A DNA stretch of 64,000 nucleotides from Hetaerina americana. Taxonomy: Eukaryota; Arthropoda; Insecta; Odonata; Calopterygidae. Location of the stretch: positions 2,517,501 through 2,581,500 of the forward strand of contig JAKTNV010000020.1 in assembly GCA_022747635.1 (NCBI GenBank), in the 5' to 3' direction. Both the position numbers and the translations under genes were made by a program. This document shows positions 54,946 through 64,000 of this stretch, piece by piece (position 1 is the first letter of the stretch; each line of letters opens with the position of its first letter). Under the pieces are notes generated by a model. The model searched no databases and was not told the origin of the DNA. It saw nothing but the letters and a program-made list of their open reading frames with translations.

Positions 54946-57900
54946 TGCCATTGTTTGTCACAAAATGAAATACGAATTTGAGCGGCAGGGTTGCCTCGGT
55001 CACCTGCGAATGCGGCTTAATGACTTCTTGACGGAGGAAACAAATTAGGAACGGATGCGTGAAATGAAAGACGGAGGCGAACGAAGTGGAGAAGGGTAGG
55101 GCAGTTTAATGGCAAGAGTGAATTTCCTTTCCTCCCAGGCGAATCAAATATACGCAGAGTTCTCGGGAACCACGCTGGGTGGCGTTGTTCCGCACAGACG
55201 TCTCAAGGGCTGAGTTACCCATTGTGATATCGGTTATTAACAGCGCCACCAGGCAGGGGACCCGAGAACTCCACGCTAAGGCTTTTTCGTAACCTGAATT
55301 CAGTCCCTCTCGGAGCTTCCACTTTCGCTAGGGTAGGAGAGGGATTGCATGGAGTGATCTAGCCCCTATAGAGCCTTTTGGTGCAGTGAGAAGACAGATA
55401 AGAAAGGTAAGAAATAGAACGAGACCCGGTAAAGGGGAACGGAAGAATTTATTCATATAATATTGAAATATTACGAATATCCGAATCATGCGCTTCAGGA
55501 TTTGACCAATCCTTCGGCAGACGAGGTGCGAAGTTGTTAATTCTTAAAACAGCGGGCGATGGCGATCCATTTTGTTTGAAACGGATTAAAAGTACGGAAG
55601 TGAATAAACCTTACTGTGAATTTGAGGGATTCCCCAATCTGAACCAGCATCTTACTTTAATTTTTCCCTGAAGCTGAACATTACGAATTCCTTCATTTGC
55701 CGCCCGGGCCTTTACTTCCCCTAATCCTCCGTTCGTTCCACCTCCACGAATTGCCCTCCGCCAATATCGGACGCGTCCGACACATAATGCTCACTGATTA
55801 GCACTCTCGGCGTCGCGAGGTCGAAACAATCAAGACTGAAATGAAATTACTTACGTTCATTATTTGGCAGAATTTTCCCCACGACTTATTTCCAATTTTC
55901 GCTGCTTTCATCGACGGATTCCGGTCACACGACCACCGTGTCCCCTTCCCTCTCCCCCAACCGCTCTTGACCATCGCCAGGGGCGGGGGGGGGGGGCAAG
56001 AGGGGGCGGAGAATTCACATTCTGCTTCACTCCCGGCCGACCTCGTCCCTCGGGTGAGGGAGAGAGCGCCGCCAGCGAGTTGGTGTCCAACTAAACCCCT
56101 GAATTTTGATGATCTCCGCATCCCCACCAGTAATCTGATTAGCACTGCGAGCGGCAGCCAATTAAAATCGCGCTCTCCACCCGGCCTTGTGGGGGTGGCG
56201 TTGCCCACGAGGGGCCTTCTCGCCGGAGAACCCCTACCCCCACACCCGACCGCAGCAAACCCCCTGGGGGTCCCTGGCGGCCCTCCGACGACGGACGTCC
56301 ACTTTTGACGATACGGCAATCGACCCTCCAATCAGTGCTGCGAAAGAAACGATAGAGACGCACCAAGGGTGGTTACGGGAATGATTGCGCAAGGGTGCAC
56401 TGCTTCCGAGAGGGCACGCGCATTGGCAAGGCCGGGGATTGCGGAACCAAGAGGACACGGTGCAGGCGTCCTCTGACAGACAGAGAAACCCAGAAGAGTC
56501 CTTCCGTCCTTCTTATTAGAGTTACCTAAGCGCATGCACTTTTCACACGAATTTGTAATTTACCACAAATTGTAATGAGAACACTTAGAATTATAATAAA
56601 ACATACTGAATACAGAAAATAGTGCCTCTGACATCCCCGAATGATCAAGTATTTGAAAAAATATTCGATGGACTTGGAGCGAATAGCAAATACTGAAGAT
56701 TGTTCCATTCCTCCACAGTCAGCAACGCGGATGTCGCTGGGCGAGGTCACTCCGCCCTCCGGCGCGCGAATGCCACCTGTAAATGACCAGTCCATCCCAT
56801 CACTCAGGGTTCTGAAACATGAAATATCCACTCCCACGATTGTTGATGCCAGAATCAGGGGCTCCTAGAAGAAGGCCTCGCGCATATGTACCCATACCTG
56901 CTTCATAAAAACATGATCACTTTAGAATTATAACAAATGTCATAAATGACGAAAAATTTCATTTCGCAATAATTTAACTGCATGCCATTCACATTATTTT
57001 TAATTTATTATAAATAACGTAAAAAATAAAACAGTAATGCAGTAACGAACTTAGTCACTATTCAAAGATTACGAAAATTAAAGGAGGCTTAATATACTTA
57101 TTCTGAAAATATAAAAGGTAAAATTAATTGCACCATGAATTGCCTAGACCGGCGGAAATACATTGGCATTCAGAGAAACGGGCTGGTGAGGAAAGCATTG
57201 CAAACACCGAGTGGCATTGCTATCGGATCACAAGGTCTTCTTCGCCTTGACATGATCAGAAAGCATTCGGAGTTTCCCATAAAGAGAGCCGATAAATAAG
57301 TTTGATTACGAATTATTCATACTAATAAAATTGCGACCTGCTGTTATCGCCAAAAATGCATATGTGTTGAGAATATGCGTGGCTGGTTGAGATATGGTAA
57401 GAAAGGCGACACAGAGCTTGCTCTAATTTCCGGGTGAGCCGCCCTAAGCAATCTCCCGCCGAACTCAAACCGGCTTCATTTAAGGGCTTCCATTGAACCA
57501 ACACTTTGAAAATATTAACATCAACTGTTTATATTTTTTTTAAATTAAAGCTTATTTTACTTTCTCCTTTGATTGGCACAATCCTCAATTCAAAGTTTCC
57601 TTTTAAATTATCGCAGTTCACACTTTTTTAGACTCCCGGTTGCCCTCGTTCCCGATGCTGATTCGACCCTATTTGTCTTCTCCGTTCCTTTTTCACCAGG
57701 TCATTTTTATTACTTCTTACATTAATTGTGTTAGTCAAGTAGGTCATTGATAGCATTCGAGTGGGCATCTCGGATGTGAATGGATTGAATTGGACGAATC
57801 CTCAATGACCTGCTGTTGAAGAAATCACTATCGCTTCTACGAAGTACAATAAAGAACAAGTCCCTAACTTAATACGTGAATTTCATATATCTTTATAAAA

Positions 57901-58180
57901 AAACCAAGAGGACAGTAATGAATTCGAAGGTCGGTCTACTAGGCGTCGGCAGGGTTCGCCCAGCAATAGGCAACAGCAAGGGGGTGTGATATTCAGAAAT
58001 CAGGGTGCGGCGCCCGTTCTTTATTCCGTGTGCATGGTAATGAAAGGAAATTGCTTTCCAGAGAAAGTTATTAGCGCAGTGACCGGAAAATCAGACAGCT
58101 CGGGCGATACTGAGGGCGCCCAGAGAGGCGAGCCCGAACCGGTTTACCCCTGCATGCCCACCCATGCCCCTCCCATACAC
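54946..58180. other. No gene recognised
   Basis: Mixed composition, with a GC-rich patch at about 55900-56480 that includes a run of twelve G (55985-55996). Overlapping frames of low information content on both strands. The only structure I can support is the foldback at 55157-55271. Confidence 0.45.
55157..55271. repeat. Foldback element, about 115 bp
   Basis: Arms GAGTTCTCGGG (55157-55167) and CCCGAGAACTC (55261-55271) are perfect complements. An inner pair (CTGGGTGGCGTTGTT against AACAGCGCCACCAGG) extends the fold with mismatches to roughly 35 bp per arm. It could be a MITE; no clear target duplication was seen. Confidence 0.6.
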
Positions 58181-58222
58181 ATGTGTGTGTGTACATGTAC
58201 ACACATATGTATGCATGTATGA
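58181..58222. repeat. Alternating purine-pyrimidine tract with palindrome
   Basis: A (TG)n run, then GTACATGTAC and (CA)n, ending in ATGTATGCATGTATG. The centre is an inverted repeat (TGTGTGTACATGTACACACA). Such sequence favours Z-DNA and cruciforms. Confidence 0.75.
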
Positions 58223-58229
58223 AAAGTAT

Positions 58230-58640
58230 CGGGAAATTTTTCGAAAAAAAAAGATTGATCTCAGATATTGCCTCAAAATTCTTCAAAGTAAATCTTTACG
58301 GCGTCGATACACTTTTGCTAGAGCGACTCGAAGGGTCCCTGGCGCGTGAATTCCGGAAGGTCCTTAAGAGTACGCGTGCAAGCTTCTTTGACGGCGCTTA
58401 GGGGGTGCCATGGTGTTGTCCTTTAAGGGAGGATTTCACTTTTGGGAATAGGAAATGGTCTGCTGGTGCCAAGTCGGGACTGTAAAGTGGTTGGGGAATC
58501 GGCGTAGCAGAATGTCTTTTTGCAAGCAGACACACTCGACTTTACTCTTGGTCATCCGTCCAAATACCTTCGTAAGAATGGGTTTAGCGCAGACCTTGCG
58601 CATTGCCAAATTTTCAGTGATGATGGTGTGTGCACTGTTA
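58230..58640 (-). pseudogene. Mariner-like transposase, C-terminal remnant
   Basis: The minus strand reads IPQPLYSPDLAPADHFLFPKVKSSLKGQHHGT (about 58505-58410), which is the third catalytic Asp region (PDLAPAD-FLF) of a mariner transposase, then LKDLPE and, after a frame change, KCIDAVKIYFEEF (about 58310-58275), the end of the protein. The upstream part of the catalytic domain is too eroded to follow. Confidence 0.8.
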
Positions 58641-58749
58641 TCCAGAACGATCTGCAGTTATGCGGACGATTACCAGACGGTCTGAATTCAATACTTCACG
58701 CTCACGTCAGGAAAACATTTTTACCAATACTTTTTATACAAATCTAGTT

Positions 58750-58858
58750 TATCGGAAAGACGAACGGACGGGTGGCGGTTTCTCTGACTGGGTTCGAGGG
58801 AGGGGTGTCCCAAGAAAGGCAGGAGGCCGGGAGCAGTTGGCTCCCAGCCTTAGCGCAT
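58750..58858 (+). repeat. Dispersed repeat, copy 1 (partner 60032-60146)
   Basis: About 110 bp shared with 60032-60146 in the same orientation, around GACGGACGGG, TCTCTGACTGG and GCAGTTGGC. At 60 kb it directly precedes a mariner transposase remnant, so it is probably the 5' part of that mariner family. Confidence 0.75.
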
Positions 58859-58859
58859 G

Positions 58860-60031
58860 AAAATTATTTGTTGCCACCATTACCTTTACCATTTTTTGAT
58901 CAAGAACAAAGTCCTCCGTGAGCTCCTTCCTTTAAGACAACATTTCACGTAGATAGTAAATCCGCGATGTGCCATTCACAAACCTTACTGGTGGTCATAA
59001 GGGTGCCATGTACGTAGAGGTGATGGTAGTACCATGTAAAGAGACATAACTTTCCGTCGACTTTATTCAATGTTACTTCACCAGAGTCCAAACAGGCTGA
59101 AGGGATTCCAAGACATCACCACAATTAAACCGGCTAAAATCACGCTAAGCGGGAGTCTCTTAGAGGACTCTTGGATAGGCGGTTGGCCTCTGAGTGCGCC
59201 CGAATCCATTAGATAATTTCAGAATTCGCTCGCGAGACGCTCCCGCCGACTGCGCTCATCTCTACATATCCACGCACCGCGTATATTCGTCCGCTCGGCG
59301 AACAATCCTGCAGCCTTCAAATGAAACTCCCAGGGAAAGTTTCTTGAATATCTTTGTTCCGCATTTTGAGTCCTGATTCTTCGGTCCTCCAAACTCATCC
59401 ATCGATCCATGTTCCAAATCTCTTCTTCGGACAACTTGAATGAGGTACGCTCCCCACGGATGGTCGGCCTCCGCTGTTGAGTAACCAAGTAGGAGACTGG
59501 TTCATCTCCTAAATATTCTCCTCGAGCCCCTTCTCGCCTTTCGTGAGAGCAAAAAGTGGCAAAAGCTAAACTCCCTCCCCTGGACGGTAAGCGCTCGCTT
59601 CCCGCCAGATCGCGGAGGTAAGGCTGTTCGAGCGGCTGCATTGAAAGGAAGGCGGGTGGACCTTCGCACCAAGTAGAGGACTTTTCGAGTGGCCATTGGC
59701 TATCTCTCATTCCAACTGCAGTCTTTCGGTGGGCAAGTGGCCACACCGCCATCTCACGGCGTCCAGGATGGACTCTCCCTGGGCCGGCGATCATACCCCC
59801 GACTCCCCCCTTCCGTAATTATTCAATTCGCCCACTTAGCGCGCCCGGGGTAGCTCAAATTAGCATTCTATTCCGCTTTACTTGGTTCAATGTATTCTAA
59901 ATCCCTGCAGCCTATTCACCACCTTCTTTTATCACTGTCGATGAAGCGATTCCTGCATCCAAATATGGTCTGCTCCAAATGTAGTAGGACTTACAAGTCT
60001 TGTATTTACTTAATAAGATTTTTTCCCTTAT
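58860..60031. other. No gene recognised
   Basis: A 191-codon minus-strand open frame at 59219-59794 is Arg/Glu/Ser-rich and has no domain I recognise. No repeat could be assigned. Confidence 0.45.
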
Positions 60032-60790
60032 ACGTAGACGGACGGACGGGGGGCAGTCTCTCTGACTGGATTCGAGGAAGAGGAGTCTTATGAAAAGGCT
60101 GAAGGCCGGTGGCAGTTGGCCCCCAGCCTTTGCGGTGTGCGACTTGTTCGTTTGCGAAGCCTCTATAACGTGACTTCGTTACGCTTCCTCATGAACCGGT
60201 CATTGGAACAGCGCTACGGCATCAAATTCTGCGTGAAAATGGACAAAACCGGGAAAGAGATTCATGACCTGCCCAAGGCAACTTTTTGTGATAATGCCAA
60301 GAGTAGATGGGGTAATCTTCAGTGACAAATGTTTTCGGTAGGGTAGAGAAGGTGGCAAAGACACCGAACGTTCAGGACCCCCTTCGACCTCAGAAAGTGA
60401 CGGAAATCTTGCAGGAGCAAAGGCTTTGTTGGACAGGGATCGCAGATTAAGTGTTCACTGTGTTTTTGGTGAACTTGACGTCCCTAAAAGTGATGTGCAT
60501 GGACTTGTGACCAAAAACATGGGCATTGGAAAGGTGCGTTTGAAGTTGGTGCCGCGAGTGCCCTCGGTTGAACGAAAGGAAACTCGCACGCGGATCTGCC
60601 GAGAGCTTCCCGACCATGCCTCAGCCATCCTACGGCCCTGACAATGCCCCATCAGACTTTTTCCTCTTCCTCCGCCTCAAATCCATGCTGAAAGGACGTC
60701 ACCACGGCTCGGTGGGAGCGTTACAACGGGTCGTGACGAGGGGACTTGGCTGAATTCGGAGCGCCGCCTTCCAGGAGGCGTACGTGGTAT
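60032..60790 (+). pseudogene. Mariner-like element remnant with transposase pieces
   Basis: The leader (60032-60146) matches 58750-58858. The transposase starts at MNRSLEQRYGIKFCVKMDKTGKEIHDL (60191-60270; first HTH). Frames then shift: LDRDRRLSVHCVFGELDVPKSDVHGLVTKNMGIGKV...LKLVPRV (60427-60560; second HTH and the WVP-like motif) and YGPDNAPSDFFLFLRLKSMLKGRHHGSVGALQRVVTRGL (60631-60750; third catalytic Asp region). The first two catalytic Asp are lost in a deletion between 60600 and 60630. Same family as, or close to, the remnant at 28796. Confidence 0.8.
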
Positions 60791-62157
60791 AGAGGCGGAA
60801 ACAAGAGAATGAGCAGTCCACGTCTTTGTGGAATAGTTCCCACGGAAATTTCAGCTCGTAACTATCCCTAGTCGGTTGATTATCTACCATGGCTTTGACC
60901 ATTTGCTTGGCTATCTATGGACCAACTGTCTCGGGACCTTGACTCCATGGATGTCTCTAGCCCCGGGCAGTGCAAGATCTTTCAGTCCCGTTAGAAAAGA
61001 AAGGTGCATTGCTTGAAATGAATAAGGAGAAGGATACTTTCTCTCAATTGCTCTCGAATTTCGCCGAATAATTTATCACTCAGGTTTTAAAGTTCCCCGA
61101 ACTTCGGGAAACGAAACATGGAGTGAGTACCCGATCACATCAACATTTATATGCATGGCGGGACTACTTTCGGCGATATTGCTTTTTAGTATTGTTCGGC
61201 GGCTATGAATCTCGTAATTTTCAAATTATTCCTTCAGATGCAAAAAAAACAAGAATAAAACGACCAAAATCGTGCCGAGAAAATTCAGTTTACACTTTCA
61301 AAAATTATTGTCGAGATGTAATCAAAGCAAATTGCTCACGGCTCCTCTCTCCGGGACCATAAATCCGAGGTTATCGACGGGGCAACAACCAGTTCATCAG
61401 ACTCGGGTATGACAGTATTCCGCCGCAGTTGAAATTGCTGCGAACAGAGGACGGGCGATGCACTGGCCGCTTCCGATAACCACTCGTAAATTTCACTCGG
61501 GTTGTGAAATTTCTCGATATGCGAAAGATGAAAAAAAATTAGCCGTGACGAACGCACACGAGCGTCGAGGCATTGGGGACGAGATGGACGCAGCCTCGGT
61601 AACCCCACCCTCCAATCCGACGACGCCCGCCCGAAATCGAAATTCGCACGGGGCACACGCCGTAATTCAATCATTACCGATGGGAAGGGGGGAATCCACA
61701 ATATCCTTTTTATCTCGGCGTCCTCTCTCCATGGAAGTTCGAATTTCCTATTCCGACCGACAAGCCCCGCCTCCTCGTCAACACTCGACTATTTGAGAAG
61801 CGTTCGTGATTAACATATATGAGTTTTTTATGCAATTCGAATACCATATCATTCTATCTCCCTCTATCTCTCCACTTGTGAACCATAAGTTCGTCTCACG
61901 TTAAAATCAATGGACCAATGATTCACACAGAGGAAGCATATCAAAAGATTCGATAATTATTGCAGTGTGCATTAATAATCAGGGAAATATGGCCGGTGTC
62001 CATTATATTGGCGGATGAGGAGCTCTGAATTTTAGAAAAGTACACATTAACTTAGCTAAATGGATTTAACAAAGGAAATGAAAAATTCCCCGGCTAGGTT
62101 TTGCAAAAGCAACAATATAACCCTATTTAACCATAATTAGGTCAACAGATCATATAT
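60791..62157. other. No gene recognised
   Basis: AT-rich with a GC-richer part at 61340-61790 whose overlapping frames on both strands match nothing I know. Confidence 0.45.
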
Positions 62158-62200
62158 GCTAGCATATATATATAAATATATATGTATATATAATTTTTTT
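62158..62200. repeat. AT microsatellite after an RTE 3' end
   Basis: TATATA-type repeat directly after the RTE 3' hairpin (62208-62225). It is either the element's own tail or the AT-rich target. Confidence 0.7.
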
Positions 62201-62202
62201 AA

Positions 62203-64000
62203 GGTAATCTACCGTTTAAGGTAGGTTTTTCGATGGACACAACTACCAAAATAACATTTTATTACTCCTAACAAAACACAAAATCCCTCATCCTACTCTA
62301 AATCAGGTCTCTCTTAATATCTGAGTACTTTCTTCCTCCCTTCATCCCGTCCAACATCCCTATCCTCTTCCTTCCCTTTCCTCTTTTGCCAAACATTCTC
62401 CCCTCTATCACAGTCTTCAACATCCCACTGCCGGTCAACACCCCCTTCATCCACTTTTCCTGCCTCCATAGGATTTCTCCCAACAAACCCCTCTCTGCGA
62501 CCACCATACCTAGTACTTCCTCATTTGTTTTCTTCTCTGTCCATTTCACCTTCTCCATTTTTCTCCACACCCACTTTTCAAAAGCCTCCAATCTACGTCT
62601 ATCCTCCTGCTTCAATGACCACGTTTCCGCACCGTACATAGCTACGCTCCATATGAAAGTTTTTACGAGTCTCTTCTTAATATCCTTACTCAACGTCCCT
62701 GTCATCAACTCCCTCCTTTTGAAAGCCTCTTTGCCTAGCGCAATTCTTCTCCTTACGTCCCTACTACTTTGATCGTGTTGGCCCAAAAAACTACCGAGGT
62801 ACGTAAACTGTTCTACCTGCTCTAGTTTTTGGCCTCCTATTTTAATGCTTAGCTTAGCCTTTTTATTTCCAGAAAATCGCATAACCTTTGTTCTATTAAT
62901 ATTGATTTTCATCCCATACCTGTCGCACTGAATTTCTAATTCACTCAGCAATGTTTGCGACCCATTGGCTGACTGACAAACTAAAGCTTGGTCATCAGCG
63001 AACATAAATGATTTTACGAATTCCCCGCCCACTTTCATTCCAACCTCCAGTTCTTCCCATGCCTCTTTAATCATTTCCTCTGCATACAGGGTAAACAGCA
63101 ATGGTGATAATGGGCAACCCTGCCTTACACCTCTTTCTAACACTGCCCATCCGGAATCCCCGTTCCCCAAACTGACCTGAGTAGTCTGAGACATGTACAG
63201 GTTGCGGATTAGCCTCCTTTCCCTCCAATCTATTCTTATTTTCTGCAATACACTCATTAGTTTTTCCCATTTCACTCTATCAAAAGCTTTGTCGAAATCT
63301 ACGTAAAAGGCAAGTACCTCCTGGTTGTATTCTATATTCCTCTCAATTAATAATCTCATTACTGCAATGGCATCACGCGTACCTCTCCCCTTCCGAAACC
63401 CAAACTGATCATCCCCTAAGTAATTATTTTTCCTACTCTAATCCTTTTCCCTATGATCCTGAGAACAACTTTAGCTGCGTGGGATATCAAACTAATTGTC
63501 CTGTAGTCCTCACATGACGTAGCCTTTACCTTTTTCGGAATAGGAACTAAAACTGATCTCAGAAAGTCTTCCGGCCAGATTCCTTCCTCAGAAATAATAC
63601 GGATCAGCCCATATAGCCTCTTCCTCCCACATTTCCCTAAGGATTTTAAAAGTTCCGCGGGAATGTTATTCACCCCCACGGTCTTATTTATTTTCATCTC
63701 CCTTAATGCCCTTTCTATCTTATTGTGTAGTATGCCTGGAGATAAACTACCTTCTTCTACGTCATTTTCCTTTTCAATGTCTAACTTTGTTGGTCGAATT
63801 TCTTTACTATACAGTCCTTCTATATATTCCTTCCATTTCTCTTGAATCTTTCCTGTGTCAACTATTACGTTACCCGCCTTATCTCTTACTGTTAGCATAG
63901 ATCTCCCTTTCTTACATCCCGATAAAGATTTAACTTTGTACTTCATTTTGCCTAATTCTGTGTTAACATTCTTCCATTTTTGCCGCTCATCCATCTTTGT
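62203..64000 (-). mobile_element. RTE-like LINE, longest copy, cut by the window end
   Basis: It reads on the minus strand from beyond 64000 to a 3' hairpin (CTACC...GGTAG, 62210-62225). It covers the linker, the whole reverse transcriptase and a 3' UTR of about 90 bp. The endonuclease would lie to the right of the window. The 3' end is shared with the copy at 37563. Confidence 0.9.
62298..63994 (-). pseudogene. RTE-like reverse transcriptase (one frame break)
   Basis: Two open frames on the minus strand, 63994-63416 and 63359-62298, separated by a break of frame near 63415 (between KRIR and the GDDQFGFRKGRGTRDA segment). The first has GVNNIPAELLK and LVPIPKKVKA...DYRTISLISHAAKVV. The second has DFDKAFDRVKW (first catalytic Asp), GVRQGCPLSPLLFTLYAEEM, FMFADDQALV (FADD catalytic pair), FTYLGSFL, MYGAETWSL and a C-terminal WRKMEKVKW...GLLGEILWR region. 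The layout and the CFDP2-like endonuclease of the sister copy point to the RTE clade. Confidence 0.9.

Noticed and set aside
59219..59794. 191-codon minus-strand frame
   Set aside because: No domain, no splice or promoter context, and overlapping frames on the other strand.

Overview
This window looks like intergenic nuclear DNA from an invertebrate, most probably an arthropod. The basis is the repeat content: at least six Tc1/mariner lineages, CR1-like LINEs with an esterase-type ORF1, RTE-like LINEs, a Penelope-like element with a GIY-YIG nuclease, and tRNA-derived SINEs. No bacterial gene organisation is present. I could not recognise a single host protein-coding gene. Every translation I could assign to a family belongs to a mobile element, and nearly all of those are broken. 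I cannot name the species from sequence alone.

Layout. 1-5.3 kb: RTE fragments and a 5'-truncated CR1-like LINE (called family A here). 5.3-10.7 kb: no gene seen. 10.7-14.2 kb: a dense nest of a mariner remnant, a LINE tail, two inverted near-identical 753-bp mariner copies that lack the catalytic domain, Penelope-like fragments and a hammerhead-like motif. 15.8-17.3 kb: a 750-bp catalytic-domain-less mariner of a second family, then an intact tRNA-SINE with a 13-bp target duplication. 20.9-25.1 kb: a very GC- and CpG-rich domain. 25.8-34 kb: RTE debris, a nearly open mariner with perfect 147-bp terminal inverted repeats, remnants of two more LINE families, and a LINE ORF1 with SGNH-esterase motifs. 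36-39.8 kb: a MITE, a 49-nt palindrome and an internally deleted RTE. 41.1-53 kb: a LINE cluster with the longest family A copy (minus) and a nearly full-length family B copy (plus), the latter split by a family A insertion in its endonuclease region. 54.2-54.9 kb: a truncated mariner abutting a SINE made of a tRNA head and an RTE 3' tail. 58-61 kb: mariner remnants. 62.2-64 kb: an RTE copy running off the window end.

How the parts relate. Families A and B have different ORF2 sequences but end in the same 3' hairpin followed by (GATGTA)n. Paired substitutions between copies keep the hairpin stem, which suggests it acts as RNA, probably as the mark the reverse transcriptase reads. RTE copies carry a different 3' hairpin, and an RTE tail is joined to a tRNA head in the SINE near 54.7 kb. 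Two separate mariner families have collapsed to the same ~750-bp design: inverted repeats, an open HTH-domain frame and the C-terminal tail, without the DDE core. These points are the most worthwhile in the window.
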